DNA of 64,000 nucleotides from assembly GCF_910596095.1 (NCBI RefSeq), contig NC_056540.1:11091001-11155000 (forward strand), read 5' to 3'. Positions 47,601-61,300 of this stretch are shown here, piece by piece. This DNA comes from Thunnus maccoyii (taxonomy: Eukaryota > Chordata > Actinopteri > Scombriformes > Scombridae). The notes under the pieces are model-generated. The model ran no database searches. It worked only from the letters and a program-made list of their open reading frames with translations, and was not told the origin of the DNA. The stretch's first letter is position 1; the number at the start of each line of letters is the position of its first letter. A program made the position numbers and the translations under genes.

Positions 47601-49318
47601 CGGACAAAAACGAGATCCTGTTCTCAGAGTTTGACATCAACTACAACAATGAATCTTCCCTTCACAGGAAAGGCACCACTCTCATCTGGGAAAAAGTAAG
47701 CTGTTCAAAATGGTTGAGACCACAAGTAACTCCTGCTCTGTAGGACATAGTTGAATTTCAGTACGTGACGATGGGTTTTAAAGTCCTTCACCCTGCACCC
47801 ACTTCCACCTCACCTGTCCCATCTACCTCTGCTTTAGCCAGTGAGTTCTTACATTTCCCCACCATGTCTTTGTGTTGAAACATGTAGGATTCAGTATGTA
47901 CAGATGTACAGTGGTCATCTGGAACTGGGGCTTCTATTTGTGGAGGAATTGTCTCTCTCTGTGCAGTTTGCACTTTTAGCTGACAATTACCGTTGGAGTT
48001 TTGAGAAGCAGAAATTTCTCATGTTGTTCTTGCATGTTTATGCTTATTAACCACTTTGATATTCCTGACTATAAAAATGTATCTGTCTTTATTTTTTTGG
48101 TCAAAGTTACATCATTGTCACATGGTCCACTTGCTGGCAGGCACCACTTATTAAAACGCTGCATTCAAGGACACTTCAATATCTGAGAATTGATAGTCGG
48201 CTGCCGAAAAGCACTGCATTGACAGGAAATCATTTTGCAGCTGCTTTTCAAATCTCAGTTCTTGAGACTTTTCAAAACAGTCCAGCTTGTAATGCAATTA
48301 GAAAATGTGCACTATGTTGCTTTACATATCTTAAGCAACTTTCAAGTGTTTATTAGTAGATCTAGATACCGTAGTGAAATTAAGGGAAACTAAATAAACA
48401 GCTGCCTCGCAGGTCTAAAAGCATATTATATGCTGTGGAAATGTGTCAGCGTTAAAGTATAAAGGATTATTTGACTCTCTTGCAGAGTGTTATTCATGCT
48501 AGTGGCATGGCTCCAAGAATGGCAGTGTCTATCAGTCGGCCAGTCCACCTCTTTGATCCGGACTGAAATATCTCAGCAACTGTTGGATGGATCGCTATGA
48601 CATTTTAGACATTCATGGTTCCCAGAGGACAAATCCTAATGACTTTGGTGATGTCTCAACACCAGCAGGTCAATGTTTTCATTTATTCAATGAAACATCT
48701 CTATATCTACCCGATGGATTGGCATAGAATTTTGTACAGACATTCATGGCTCTCGGACGATGAACCCTCATCCCCTGGCATTTCATCTAGCGCCACCATG
48801 AGGTTGACATTTGTGGTTTTGAGTGAAATATCTCGACAACTGTTAATGGCTTGCTGTAAAAGTTGGTACACAAATTCATCCTCATGGTGATTTGTAATAA
48901 TGTCGATGATCCCCCGACTTTTCGTCTAGAACGCTAACATGCTAAACTAAGACATGGTAAACATTATAAATGCAATACATCAGCATTTTCGAATTCCCAT
49001 TGTGAACATATCAGCGTTCTGATTCAGGTCGAAGCCACGCTAGCTTCACAGAGCCGCTAGCTTGGCTGTAGACTCTTTGTCTTGTTTCAACAGCAAGACT
49101 TTTTTTTTAAGTTACCTTTAACTGTTCTCATCATATTCCTCAATCTTTGTTTCCAGCGAGACGAAACCGTCACTAAACGCTTAAAACTACCAAATGAAGA
49201 GGAGAAGGACGTGCATGTGACACGCAGCAGGAGGAGGGTGCAGGCATATCACTGCGACATTATAGGAGAACAATTCTGGGAGGAACACCCAGACATCCTT
49301 GAGGACGACAACAGCTAA
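44645..49318 (+). CDS. thg1l: tRNA-His guanylyltransferase (Thg1-like), 6 exons, 299 aa
   Basis: Adds G(-1) to the 5' end of tRNA-His by 3'-5' polymerisation, needed for HisRS recognition (established). Exons: 44645-44838, 44943-45119, 45194-45363, 45477-45565, 47588-47695 and 49157-49318. Phases agree; 300 codons with stop (human 298 aa). Catalytic carboxylates are visible: LDGRNF (D59) and YGQSDEFSF (D106, E107), which become D29, D76 and E77 when counted from the internal start MAKSKFEY (M31). The HINN motif is at 182-185. The first 30 residues, with four Arg and no acidic residue, look like a mitochondrial presequence, and the second ATG at 44735 would give a form without it. An out-of-frame ATG at 44616 lies upstream if that sequence is in the mRNA. 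The last exon encodes the conserved [13 protein letters not shown] end. Confidence 0.95.
46225..46950 (+). repeat. Widespread teleost repeat interrupted by a younger insertion, thg1l intron 4
   Basis: The left part (about 46225-46311, with GATTAGTCAGTCAGTCAGTT and GACAGGAAATGAC) and the right part (46679-46945, with TTTGTCAAGTAAAATGACC, ATTTTGACATTTTGTAAGAC, TAATTGATTAATGGAGAAAT and AGATTAAGTGATAATGAAAG) together match a common fish repeat (recalled consensus). They are split by the piggyBac-like element at 46316-46674. Confidence 0.6.
46316..46674. mobile_element. Non-autonomous piggyBac-like MITE with TTAA target duplication
   Basis: The element starts CCCTTTTAGCACC directly after TTAA (46312-46315) and ends GTAGTTTTAAAAGGG directly before TTAA (46675-46678). 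The inverted termini CCCTTTTA.../...TAAAAGGG and the exact TTAA duplication are the hallmark of piggyBac transposition (established). At 359 bases with no transposase, it must have been mobilised in trans. It sits inside an older repeat. Confidence 0.8.
48490..49085 (+). repeat. Interspersed teleost repeat with internal tandem-like units, thg1l intron 5
   Basis: Related phrases recur at about 130-base spacing: GAAATATCTCAGCAACTGTT then GGATGGATCGCTATGACATT (48566-48606), GATGGATTGGCATAGAATTT (48713-48732), and GAAATATCTCGACAACTGTT (48824-48843). ACATTCATGG occurs after two of the units. The right end CACAGAGCCGCTAGCTTGGC then TGTAGACTC is the recurring terminus of this family (recalled). It ends about 70 bases before thg1l exon 6. 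Confidence 0.65.
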
Positions 49319-50465
49319 CAGTTCCTCCCCTGCGGTAGGAGATTTAATACTGAACTGAGTCTGGCTGGAACCATTAACGTGGACCCATTCAAGCAGTGAC
49401 TCTAGATGGACAGACACAGCTTGATACTGGCTGATGTAGATGATGTTACCCAGGACGCTTAATACCCTTGAAACCTTTGTCTGTTTTCTGAGATTGAAGC
49501 CTTTGATGATTGACTTTGTATCATTGCTCTTTCACAGCTGGAACATATACTCTCTTCATGTATTAAACTTCTATCATAATCTTCCTTTAAAGTGGGAAGT
49601 TTTCTGTTTAAGCTACATGGTGATGTTTGTCATGTTCAAGGGGAAACAGATGACTTTCATTATTTTTTTTGTAGCGCTGAAGACATGAACGGTGTTGGTA
49701 TTTAGAAATACTGCTAGTTCACGCTGACATCTGCACTCATATAGTGCGTCTGCCTCCTCTAAGGTTGCTTGCTAAAATTACATCCTCATTTGATATCATG
49801 AATGGCATTTAGAATACTACCATCATTGATTTTTCAGTATATTTAACATGATTCTTCTTGGACCAACACTCTTTGTGCTTGGGGGGGTTTTCATTTGTGT
49901 GTTCCTTACGTTTGAGCATATCTACAAAGTGTTCAGTATCACTAACAGCTAGTAGTAAGAAATGTGAGGTCGAAACAAGCAGAGTAATGCAGAAACTAAT
50001 ACCTTCTGCAGCAGCGGGCGGCCTTGTCTTGCAGCCAGAACACCATTTAGAGATGTGAATGGATTCATCGGCTTGCACTGTCATCAGTGCTAAGAATACC
50101 TCACACACCCCCTGTACACTCTATCTCTCTGACATGTGCTCTGTGGCATATTTATCATCGCACTTATAAATGACCGGCTCAGTATGAATGGCTGCTGGAA
50201 GCTTGAAGTGGTAGAAGCCAACTGTATTTTGTTACTGTAGTAGCTTCGGTTACTGTCAGGTATTAGAGCTGTATTTTTGGTTTGGTGACCTTGTTAAAAG
50301 TATGTTGCTACTGTAACTGTATTTTATGTAACCAATATTCAACTCTTTCATTCATATTTGGGACCAAATTCATTCATAGAGGCTGTTTTTTTTTATTTAG
50401 ACCTATTTTACACACTGCTTAAGTTCAGTATGTCGATATAAATAAAGACATACAGTAGAAGTCGC
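49319..50465 (+). other. thg1l: thg1l 3' UTR
   Basis: AT-rich, stop-dense sequence runs from the thg1l stop to a canonical AATAAA at 50441-50446. No competing gene is seen. The end point is inferred from the signal. Confidence 0.6.
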
Positions 50466-51600
50466 TCTTTTCTAAATGACAGAAACCAGCTGTGTGCTCA
50501 GTTGGGTCAAAGCCAAGCTCAACACATTTAGTGACCTGACATAATATTAGAAAGCAGAACATGTGTAGGCAAGTGGTTGAGTAATTTAAAGACTATATGT
50601 TTACGTTAAAGGCTACAGGTCCAAACATGTCGGTAATATTCTATACAGCCACAGTGAAATTGTCATTTGAAAGCTAAGTGGGAGCTTTGTCAGGCGGGAA
50701 TGGCTTGGATGATTCTGTACTGATGGTACCAACACTGTTTGGTGTATTGACACTAGTGTCAATAGGATTTATACAAATTAATGGATCCATCGTTTCAGGT
50801 TAGATCAGGTTGCAGTCATCATCTTCTGCAGTCAGCTCAGTAGCTTTAAAAATCACACAATAATCATATTGTATTTGTCATTTACCACTAAAACTGTTGT
50901 GTTTTAACCTCCATGTGATTAAAAAATTAATAGAAACAAGAAAAACACAGTTGAAAAGAAAAAGTCTTCATAGTTATCCTATTAATGATGCATATTCAAC
51001 CTGGAAATCATGTATGGCTCTCCTTTACATAATTGAATATTAGCACATTTTAATAATAATTAAAAGTATTAATAGTGATAGTAGTGATGAAATTTGTGAC
51101 TCTGGCTATAGTATCCGATCAGATTGAAGTTTCGCCACCCCTGTTGCAAAATCTTGAGAAAATAATAATGATGTCATCAGGGTTATTCCGGACTTGCAGA
51201 CTGTAAATGCATAACTATAATTATAATATGATTACAGCCTGCCTTACAAACTGGAGGCATAGACTTTGATAGATGTGGGCAGGAAGAGTATAATAAGTTG
51301 TATGATGGGAAATTGTCGCTTGACTCATACCAGTAAACAGAAGTCATTTCTTGACGACTTTTTTTTATTTATGTCTCTTGTCAGTCACTCAACCTGATAC
51401 AATTAACGCACCTAACGCAATAGCCCTTCAAGAAATAATGCTGAAAAAAACAGACAGTCTTTAAACAACCCTTTCAACAACATGCATTTTAATTATTATA
51501 TTATGGTTTTAATGATGCATTCTGTTATTATTTTAAATCAGGAATAAAAATATAGAATTAATCAGAGGATTATTGTCTGCGTATTTTCCTTTTACAGTCT
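50466..51600. other. Short intergenic spacer between thg1l and adam19
   Basis: About 1.1 kb of AT-rich DNA. I see no HMG-box-like exon of SOX30, the gene expected here from human order, and no mobile element. Confidence 0.5.
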
Positions 51601-51615
51601 TGATGGCTCAGTGTC

Positions 51616-51719
<104 letters not shown>

Positions 51720-51921
51720 AGAGAGAGAGAGGGAAAGAGTAGGGAGGGGTTGAGAATGAAAGAGGGAGACGTGCGCTCCAACGCTTTGCAAGCATCTCCA
51801 GAGCTGCGGCGGTTTATCGCGATGTCACACCAACGGCCGCGTTTTCTCCATCTGATGTGAAACACCTCGGCTAGTTTTGCACATTTATGTCTCAATTTAG
51901 TCAATTCATGTTATTTTTACA

Positions 51922-54900
51922 ATGCGTCCAGGAGCGCGTCCTGCTGTCGATGCTGTGCGGTCCTCTCTCTGTCTATGCTTCATGATCATTCTCCGTGTTG
52001 AGGCTGTTTACAATGGTGAGCGGGATTTGTCTCTCTAAGCGATGGTTGAAATGGGATTTTTTGATACTGGAACAGCTAGATCAAGTTTGAAATGCATGAG
52101 AGTGTGTGCCAGTGAAAAAAATGCATGCAAATGTCAATACCAGTATTCATTTATTAGGCTAATTGAAATAAATATACAGGCTATATTTGAATAAGTCACT
52201 GTATTGCATAGACAGATTACTTCCAATGGGGTCATTTGATTTTCTGATTTTCAGCAGGAGAAAATAAACAGAAGAGCATCCTGGAGCAAGTACAGAGTTA
52301 TGAGATTACTTATCCCATATGGCTGCATCCTCTCAGACACAGGAGGTCCGCCAACAAAGAGGTGAGTCAGTCTGTCTTAAGTCTTTGTCCTCTTGGCTAA
52401 CAAAATGATTCAAAAAACAGACTGACACACATTTAAGTCTTCATATAAGTCAGCAGCCTCCGTTTGGTGCTTTCTTTCCAGTATCCTGCAAAGGCAGAAG
52501 TTCTCATCTGCGCTGAGGGCCAAGAGCTGAGGCTACGCCTGGAGAGAAATGAGTGAGTGATTTAATTGGAAGTGCAAAGGATTTTTGTTGAAGTTTTATG
52601 TCTTGCAACTTTTTTGTGCAGTTTAGAAGAGCTGAGCTGAAGAAAAGTACAAAATGAGACAAATCAAATCAATCAATCAAATAGTTGCTTGTATCAAATT
52701 GCTCCCATGTGATTCAATGAAGTCAGAGCATTTTAGGCATCTACATTTTCTTGTGTATCCTTCGACATCCACAGGACGTCCCAGCTAGCTGCTTCATTTA
52801 GCCAGATGTTTGGTGTCACATAGACACATGGATAAGTTCAGTGCCCCCTGCGGCCGCCGAGAGGGAGATGAATGAGGAAGGGAGGGTGATGGTTTTGGAC
52901 GACAGAGGGTTGACACCCGATCTGTGTGCCTTGGGCAAACAGGAAGTAAGACTCTACCTCTGGACCTGATCCTGTAATCTGATGGAGCGGCCAGTTCCTG
53001 TCTAGTAACAATGCGATGGTGATAGGAAGGGAGCAGAGTATCTCACTCGTTTTAATGGATGTTGTGATAGTGGATGTCAGTGATGACAACAGAGCTGCTG
53101 TCTTGGATTTGAGTCAGCACACAAGTGGAATGGGAAGCTTTTATGAACATTAGAAATTAAGCCTGTTTTACCGTTGAATGTATGCTTTCTCTGTAGTTCA
53201 TTCACTCGGACACACACACATTAACCATCCATGACTCCGCTGTGTCTGACTGACCGTCCCCTGAGGGATTTGCTGCCCCCTGCTCTCCCTCCCCAGCAGG
53301 TGGTCACACTGTTAAATTTCCTCCTGGGCAAGGAATTTTCATCAATCACACAAAGTAGCAATGTGTGTGTGTGTATATGTGTGGTCCAGACAGGAAAGGA
53401 GAGAAGGAAAGACAGAAGGTCAGTTTGTGAGGTTTAAGATAAATTTGGTAAAACTTTAATGTTTTTTCTGGTTTCTCAAAATGAGTTAGAGAGGCTGTTA
53501 ACTGAGAGAGTCCATAGTGACTCCTCTAAGAAAGAGGAAGTATGATATTGGAGAAAAAAATATTTAAATTTCTTAGCAAGAAAAATAACTTTTGCAACCA
53601 TTTTTGTGCAACTTCTTGACATGCAGCAAACGTCCCTGCCTGGAATCAATCCAGGGATGTTGCAGTAATGTGGGATCCACGGTAACCATTCAGCCACCAG
53701 GGCACTCTGTATTTATCACTTCTGCTAGTTAGATGTTATATGGTTAATGTGAAAAAGACTAATTTTAGAAACTTTTTAAAGCTGCTATAATAAAAAATGT
53801 TATTAACAGTGATTCAAAAGACCACATGTATGTTAAAGGGCTCACTTATAGCAACAAAACCACAGAGAATCACTCGGCTCTTGTCTTGATTTTTATGGCC
53901 TTCAACTGTGCTGTTTTGGTCTGAACTTCCTGCCCTCATCAGTATCATCATTGTCATTTAGCAAAGAGCCAGTTATATTTCCCTCAGGAGTTGATGGAGA
54001 CCAACACAGACCTAAAAGCAGAGTGAATATTGGATTGACATTCACCAAGTGGCCAGAAACACAACTCCAAATGAATGCTAATGTTGTTTTGTGTCTGGTG
54101 GATGTTTAAAAATGCCATTCGCTAAAACCTTCACCATAGGTGATAAAATGTCAATATTGTGTTTGCAGCTTGTTTCACCTTCCCCAACATGGACAAAAAA
54201 AACATTAATGCAGGTATGTTGTGACAAAATGAATAATAGAAATTAAAACAATAGAAAATTGTCATTTTAATAATATGGCAAAATTTCAAAGTAAAAATTG
54301 ACATTTTTTCCATTTAAAGAAACACATCCTTAATATTGATCCTTTAATCCACTGTGTCTGCACACTATATTGATCCAGAAAAATCATGTAAACTCTTGTT
54401 ACTGTGATTTTGTGTTTCATTCACTTTAGCTTCAGCCTTTAATATGCTCATATGTCACAATGCTATTAGGGACTGCACAAAAATTATTGTCAGTATTACT
54501 GTTCTGCTGCTGGAATGTTAAGCGTACAGGACTCAGTATTATATGTTCACTGTGAAAAGTATTGTTATAGCAACATACTGAGTTTTAAAAAGTACAGTGT
54601 TAAATTATTTATGCACCTTAAATTTTTTATGATGAAACAAGTTGTACCAAGACACTGTAATATTATTGTGAGATGTGCAGATCTTACCTTTTTTAAGTAA
54701 AAGGAAGGATCCATTGAAAACACTGAGAAAGGCTTTGCTTTTACAATGTAACCAGTAAGTCCTTCCCACCCCAATAATTTCCATACAGTCGGGTTACAAC
54801 AAAGTAGGTTTATAGCATCCAAAGAAAGAACTTGCTGGCTTTTTATTTAGTCTGAGGTTTACCACTTCACTCCGCCACTCGGCATTTCCCCTCTCTCCAA

Positions 54901-55339
54901 GCCTAAACCCATACTGGGTTACTGTGTTTTGATTTGTCCTCTGTTGGTCTGGTGTGGAGACATGTCTGGAAATGCGAGTCTATAGGACGTGCTGAGGAAG
55001 AGAGCTGTCTGTGAAGATCAATGTCTGATTTTGGAGAGGAGCCAGTCAGGGAAAATGCTGCCAGCCTCTGGGGTCACACCATCTCTGCATCCTGGCTACT
55101 CCCCCATGCCCTGCAACTGTAACTCTGACAGTCAGCAGACAAGGGAGAACCCAAACAAGCTGTGAGATGGTCTTTTTTCATGCTCACCCCTTTAATTCTG
55201 GTCCACCTCACCTTCTTTTCACGTAATGTATCACTTAAAGCACAGAGAAAAACATTGCTGTGAACTTTCATGGGCATCGGTACTCCCAGTGGCTAGAGTC
55301 CAGACTCAATCTATTTATGTCCTCCCTAGTTATGCTTGT

Positions 55340-55378
<39 letters not shown>

Positions 55379-58300
55379 CGTGCATGGATCTTTTTCTGGT
55401 TTGTACGTGCATCTATGTGGGTGTCTATGTGTGTCTGCCTGAGCTTTTATCTTAATGAAAGGCCCCGGTGCGTCCGAAGAGGGTTGATTTGGTTAAGAGC
55501 CAGGCATGGGCTGATGTGCTGACTCAGAGAGCAGGAAAAGGGATGTAGAAACAGAGTGACAGGGAGAGGAAATGGTGTAAGAAAGTAAATGATGTACTGG
55601 AGGAGAAGGGTTGAGGTCGAAAAAAAAAGAAAGAGAATAGGGAGAGGAAGGTGGATATTCTTCCTTCCTCCTCTGCGTGACTGTTCTGTGTTCTGTGTAA
55701 TGCTCCTCCTGCACAAACCCTGAATCAAGCACTCCCCCATGAAACATACACATCATTGTCTCTCTCTCCTCTCCTCTCCTCTCCTCTCCTCTCCTCTCCT
55801 CTCCTCTCCTCTCCTCTCCTCCCCTCTCCTCTCCTCTCCTCACTTACCTCATATGTCTTCCACTGTCCAGCCTAAAAGCGAGCACCCCATCCTTTCTCAT
55901 TTCTTCCTTTCCCTCACCTCCCTCTGATATTCCCCAGGGCTCTAGTACAAATATACATCTCCCATGCGTTCTCTGAGGTCAGGCTTTGGTAGACTGTGGC
56001 CACACGCAGACAGACGACACAAAGGGACACACTTGTACACACACACACACACACACACAACACCCCAAAAGAACACAAACAGGACTGAAAGACTTGATGG
56101 ATTGCAGGAATAGGGGACAGAGAGCAGGGGATGCTTTCACTTGTCCTTGTTTCCCGTTTGTCTGTGTTTAGTCTCACAGTCTACTTGGAAATCTGAATCT
56201 AGCCTGTGTGTCGGGGACACACACACACTCCCACAGGGCTTCAGACAACAGAACATTGGTCTCCCTCTGCAATAAAAGCCTCTTCATCATCCATTGCTGA
56301 GTTGTACTTTGACTTTGCGTCAGCCTTCTCCCTCCTTCCCTCCACCCATGTGCGGTGATGTCATCTGATACTATGAGAGAATGTGACCCACTGACCCTAA
56401 TGCATTACCCCACATCCCCTTCTCTTCCCTCCCCTCCTTCACTATCTCCCAAGTACATTAGCATTACTCCCCCACCCTTTCTTTCTCCTCCTGAGGCTGA
56501 ACCGAGCCTTTGTCTCAGCCTCACTACCAGACAGTCCTGATTCAGCGCTCCTCAATCACAGCATCTGTCTGGACGCTGGACAACATCCAAACTCTGCGGA
56601 GCCCTCCGGCCATCACATAGAGGTTTTTCTTACGGTCTTGATTTTGAAAGTTCTAGCAGCATTTACCAGAAGGCAATTGCGCTCAAGGGTTTGGGATATA
56701 CTATTGGTGTTGGTGCAAGGCTTAGACTGTGTGACTACAGTTGGGCAATGAAATTTTCATAAACAGGTTTATGTCACCCATTGCTGGACCAGTTAAGACC
56801 AAGGCTGAGTTCAAGGTGTTTCCGCAAAGTGAGGACGGGTGTAGAAATCAGCATTTTGTAAGTTGTTAAGTCTAAATACAGGATTTCCTTCCCTTTTGCT
56901 GATCAAAGCCTGTCATTGTGAATTAACAGTATTTTATGGTGGTCACTGTGGTTGGTCATGCTCAAATTCAGCTGGTCCACTGTTTTAATCACCCTCTGTT
57001 CTGAGACACACTTGAGCAAATAAAACGGCAATTACAATTTTTTTCTATAATCGTTTTAAACCCAATGATGAATTTGTGTCACTCCTAGGTTGCTACAATC
57101 GTTTATGTCTCTGTCTGGCTTTACCTTGCAGAAGCATAAAGTAAAACCTCCATAGTTAAAAAAGAAATATAAACACAGTGTGCAGATAATAATCAATCAT
57201 CTTCAACTACAGTGGATGTAGCATTATAAAGTCATGTTAAAGTCACATTATACATGTTATTTTTAATGACTTCATGGCAGCAGTAAATCATTTTTAACTA
57301 ATTAACCTTTAGTGGAACAGACAGTAGCCGGGTCTGAATGTGGCAAATACACTGCTGGGTTTGGAACTTTAATCAAAATTTAAGGCAACATGGGAAAAAA
57401 ACCCCAAAGTTAAGCTGGTAATATCCTTTAAGTAGTGGCTATATAGCTTTGATAATGGCATGTTGAGTCTATGTGTCACACAGCGGAAGGTTATACATCC
57501 ATCAGTCTACTAGTGTACACACTGTTATCCCCGAGGACTAGTAAGTCAGCGCTGTTTAGCCCATAAATGCAGCTGCTGATTGGCATGTGAGAAGAAGCGT
57601 GCAGGAGAGAAAGAGTCATTATGTCTTTCCTCATGGAAGAAATGACCGTCCATCCTCTATAATGACTGTGGAACAGCAGCAGGGTGAAGCTCTGTCAATC
57701 ATCAGCCATTCTTCCATTAATAGACAGAGTTACAAAGAGATGGGAATCTTTGGGGAATGAGAGAAGCAGAAAAACTAGAGGAAGGACAGATATAAATGAG
57801 GTTAGAAGGTCAAATCACAACACGGCGGGGGTTACCCTGGTTAGGGTGACATCAGCCGGATACATTACCCACTGAGTGATCATTTTTAAATCTTCTTGCA
57901 GACTGTTGTGTTGCGTGTGTGTTCCCTCTCACCCCATCAACTCCAGAGTGGTAATCTGTTAAGAGATGAAGCAGACGTTTTTTGTCTTTGACTTGCTTTG
58001 TGACTGATTGCATCAACAGGCTGTCATTGTTTCAAGAGGCTTGTTTCCTTCAGGGCATCTGATGGGAGAAAGAAGAAAAAAGCCCCGTTTTTCCTTCATT
58101 TGTCCTCATCATTCTTTGAAGGAATAGTTTGTTGACATTTTGGGAAAAGGCTTCTTCGCTTTCTTGGCATGAGTTAGAGGAGAAGATCGATACCACTCCG
58201 TACAGTCTATACTGTCTGTACAGTATATATTAAGCTACAACCAGCAGCCAGTTAGCTTAGCTTACGGATGAACCAGCCAGCTTGGCTCAATCAAAAGTAA

Positions 58301-61300
58301 CAAAACCACCCACCAGCACCTCTGAAACTCACTTATCCACACATTATATCTTGTTCTAGCTTGTTTCCCCCCATTTCCTGTCTTTATGCTAAGCTAATCT
58401 AACCGCCTGCTGGCTGTAGCCTTATACATAATGAACAGTTTTGAGAGTGGTATATCAAATTTCTTATCTGACTCGTGGCGAGATGGTGAATAAGTGTAAT
58501 TCCCCAAATGTTGCAGTATTTGACTCAACTACACTGATTTTCACTCATTTCATCCAGCAAAGTTGAAAAAAGAATAGTAAATGTAAGTTTGAAGATACAT
58601 TACACTGGGGTAAAGCCAGTCATTGGTGAACACGTGAAGACTAAATTCAAGGTGTTTTGCAAGTTGTGACACATGTGGAAATGAATCATTTTGTAACTGT
58701 ATGTCTAAACACAGGAAATCCTCCCCTCCCTACTGACGGCTGCTCAATAGCTGTCACCTGTTGATATTCATGCCCAAATACAAATGATCCCCTGGTTTAA
58801 TCCCATATTGAGCATGTTTACCCTATATTCTGAGGCACACTTGAGTAATGGAATTACAGATTTTTCCTGTCATCATTTTAAACCCAATGATGAATTTGCC
58901 ACACTGGACTACTTCTGCTGCTGGCTGGCTGTGCAGCAGCATGAGTAAATAACTATAAAAACTTGTATATAGTCTCCAATCACATCATCTTTAACTGTAT
59001 GTATTGCATTTTTCCTAATGATTTTATTGCACATTTTATGATCCCTTTACCTGAACTATTATATTTTTTTTGTGACTGTGCACTGTTACCTACTTCTGGA
59101 GACTGATGAGGAAAAAAATCTCACCTGCAAGTTGTTTGTGTGTGTTTTTCACTTATTCACTATAGCTTGTTTCCCCCATTTCCTGTTGCTATGCTAAACT
59201 AATCTAGCCAGCTGCTGAATGTAGCCTTATACATAACTGACAGATATGAGAGTCTAATTCTCTGCAAGATGGTGAAAAAGCATAATTCCCCAAAAGTTGC
59301 ATTATTTGACTTAACTACCTGGATTTTCACTAATTTCATCCAGCCAAGTTGAAAGTAGAATAGTAAAAGTAAGTTGTAAGATATATTACACTAAAGTAAA
59401 GCCACAAACTTCCTACAATGGAAAATAAATAAAGAGACATGATAAATAAAGAAAAACAGAAGGGATAGATCTGTGCAGAAGATCTGTCTCATGTTTGCTT
59501 GAGATGATTTAACCCACATCAGTAGATACTTGTAGATTTCTCAGCTACAGCCTGTATTGATGGATTTGCGGAGAACTGTAGGAGGAGAAACTAGGAGAAA
59601 AAACAGCTGTGAGGCAGACAAAGTTTATGAATGAAGACAGGAAGAATGGATTGAAACAGAGCTGAAAGGAGTAAGATAGGGAAACAAGCATCTGTACAAA
59701 ATGTAAATATTGCGGCCGGTAGGTTGCCAGAAGTTTGACAGAAACAGCCCAGGTCCAAAGACACTCACTTAATCACACACACACACACAAACACACACAC
59801 AGAGATGGGAAGTAAGAGGGAAGTCACCACATTAAAGGAATATTGTTAATCTGGCTCTCCATATGTGTGCACATATCTTTGATTTATAAGTCTCTCCTGT
59901 CCAGTCTGTATTGTATACTAACAGAGAAATTCCAGTAATAGAGTAAATAATAGTACTGTCAAACAAATGCAGTCTGGATATAACAACAAACTCTCACAAT
60001 AGGGATGACTCCAGAAAGTGAAAAGGGCCATTAGGAAAAGGTACACGTAGATTTTATTATAGTCACAACCCTTTTCCCCATTCTTCCTTTTATTTTTATC
60101 TCTGAGAGGATTTTTGTCTAAATCTTTGAGGCAGTCTGGTTTTGTAGAGTCTCTCAGAATGAATCTTTTATGAGCCGAGGGCAGCTGGAGAGAAACTGCC
60201 TCTCCTTTCCCGTTTCCTCCAGCTTTTACACAGTATATTTTTTCACATTACGCCATCATATTGATGTAGTTTGGGTAGATTGAATGTCTGACATTAAATA
60301 TATTCTCTTGCAAATTGTCCCTGAGTTGGTGCTGTCTTTCACCAGGCAACTGTTGGCCCCTGGATATCAGGAAATATGGTACACCGATGATGGAGCCCGC
60401 AGATCCTCCTCTCCTGCCAACACTGTGAGTCTATGAGACGGTTTAATGTTCTTAAACTGCAGTTGGGAGTTGTAAATGATCATAGAAGAGAGATAAGCAC
60501 CGGTGTAGTTGATCATTTTAAATGGAAGGAAAAAATGAGACAGTAAATGACACTAAAGACATACAATACTATCATTTGAGCACAGAGCAGCACCCACTGG
60601 ACTTGTAGAAAGTGAGTGTTCTACTCAGGAGATCTTCAGGTGAAATTAGAGTCTCTTTTACCACTGTTTCCCTGCTGTGAGTTGATCTATGACTGTTTTT
60701 GTCTTCTAGGGACACTGTTTGTATCATGGGGAGGTTCTGAGTATGAAAGGTTCCAGCGTTGCTGTCAGCACATGCTCAGGACTGAGGTAAGAAAAACCCC
60801 ACTAAGGAGCTGTACTCATAAAGCTTTCTAATGTTTAAAGTCGGTCCCAGTGGTGAAGGAAACTAAAACTAAATCCTAATAATAATAAAAGGCCTTTTTA
60901 TAAAGAAGTCCTTACAGTGAGGAGCTTTAGAGTCTCTTCAAACTATACCCTATTAATAGCTAATTTTACAGTCTCAGTTCATTTCTCTTCCAGCTGACAT
61001 GCACACATTTTGGCCCAACAAAACAGGATTAATGGACACATTGCAATTTACCCAGTGTTGTCAGGGTCATTGATAGAATACCTGTCAGCGTGATAAAATA
61101 GAGGAGAAAATTAGTCCAAATGTTGATGTTTACAAGGTGATTTGAAACACTTATACCCAGGCAGGAAATCACCTTTCAATCTTGCTGATAATTCCCTACT
61201 CCAAACAGATATATATATATATATAAAATACCTTAGACTATTTTCTTAAATAAACTTTTTTTTTTTCTTTTCAGAAAATCCCACTTGAAAAGCTAAAATG

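Noticed and set aside
53608..53706. Possible tRNA gene on the minus strand
   Set aside because: The A/B boxes are degenerate and an acceptor stem cannot be paired; the SINE body follows directly.
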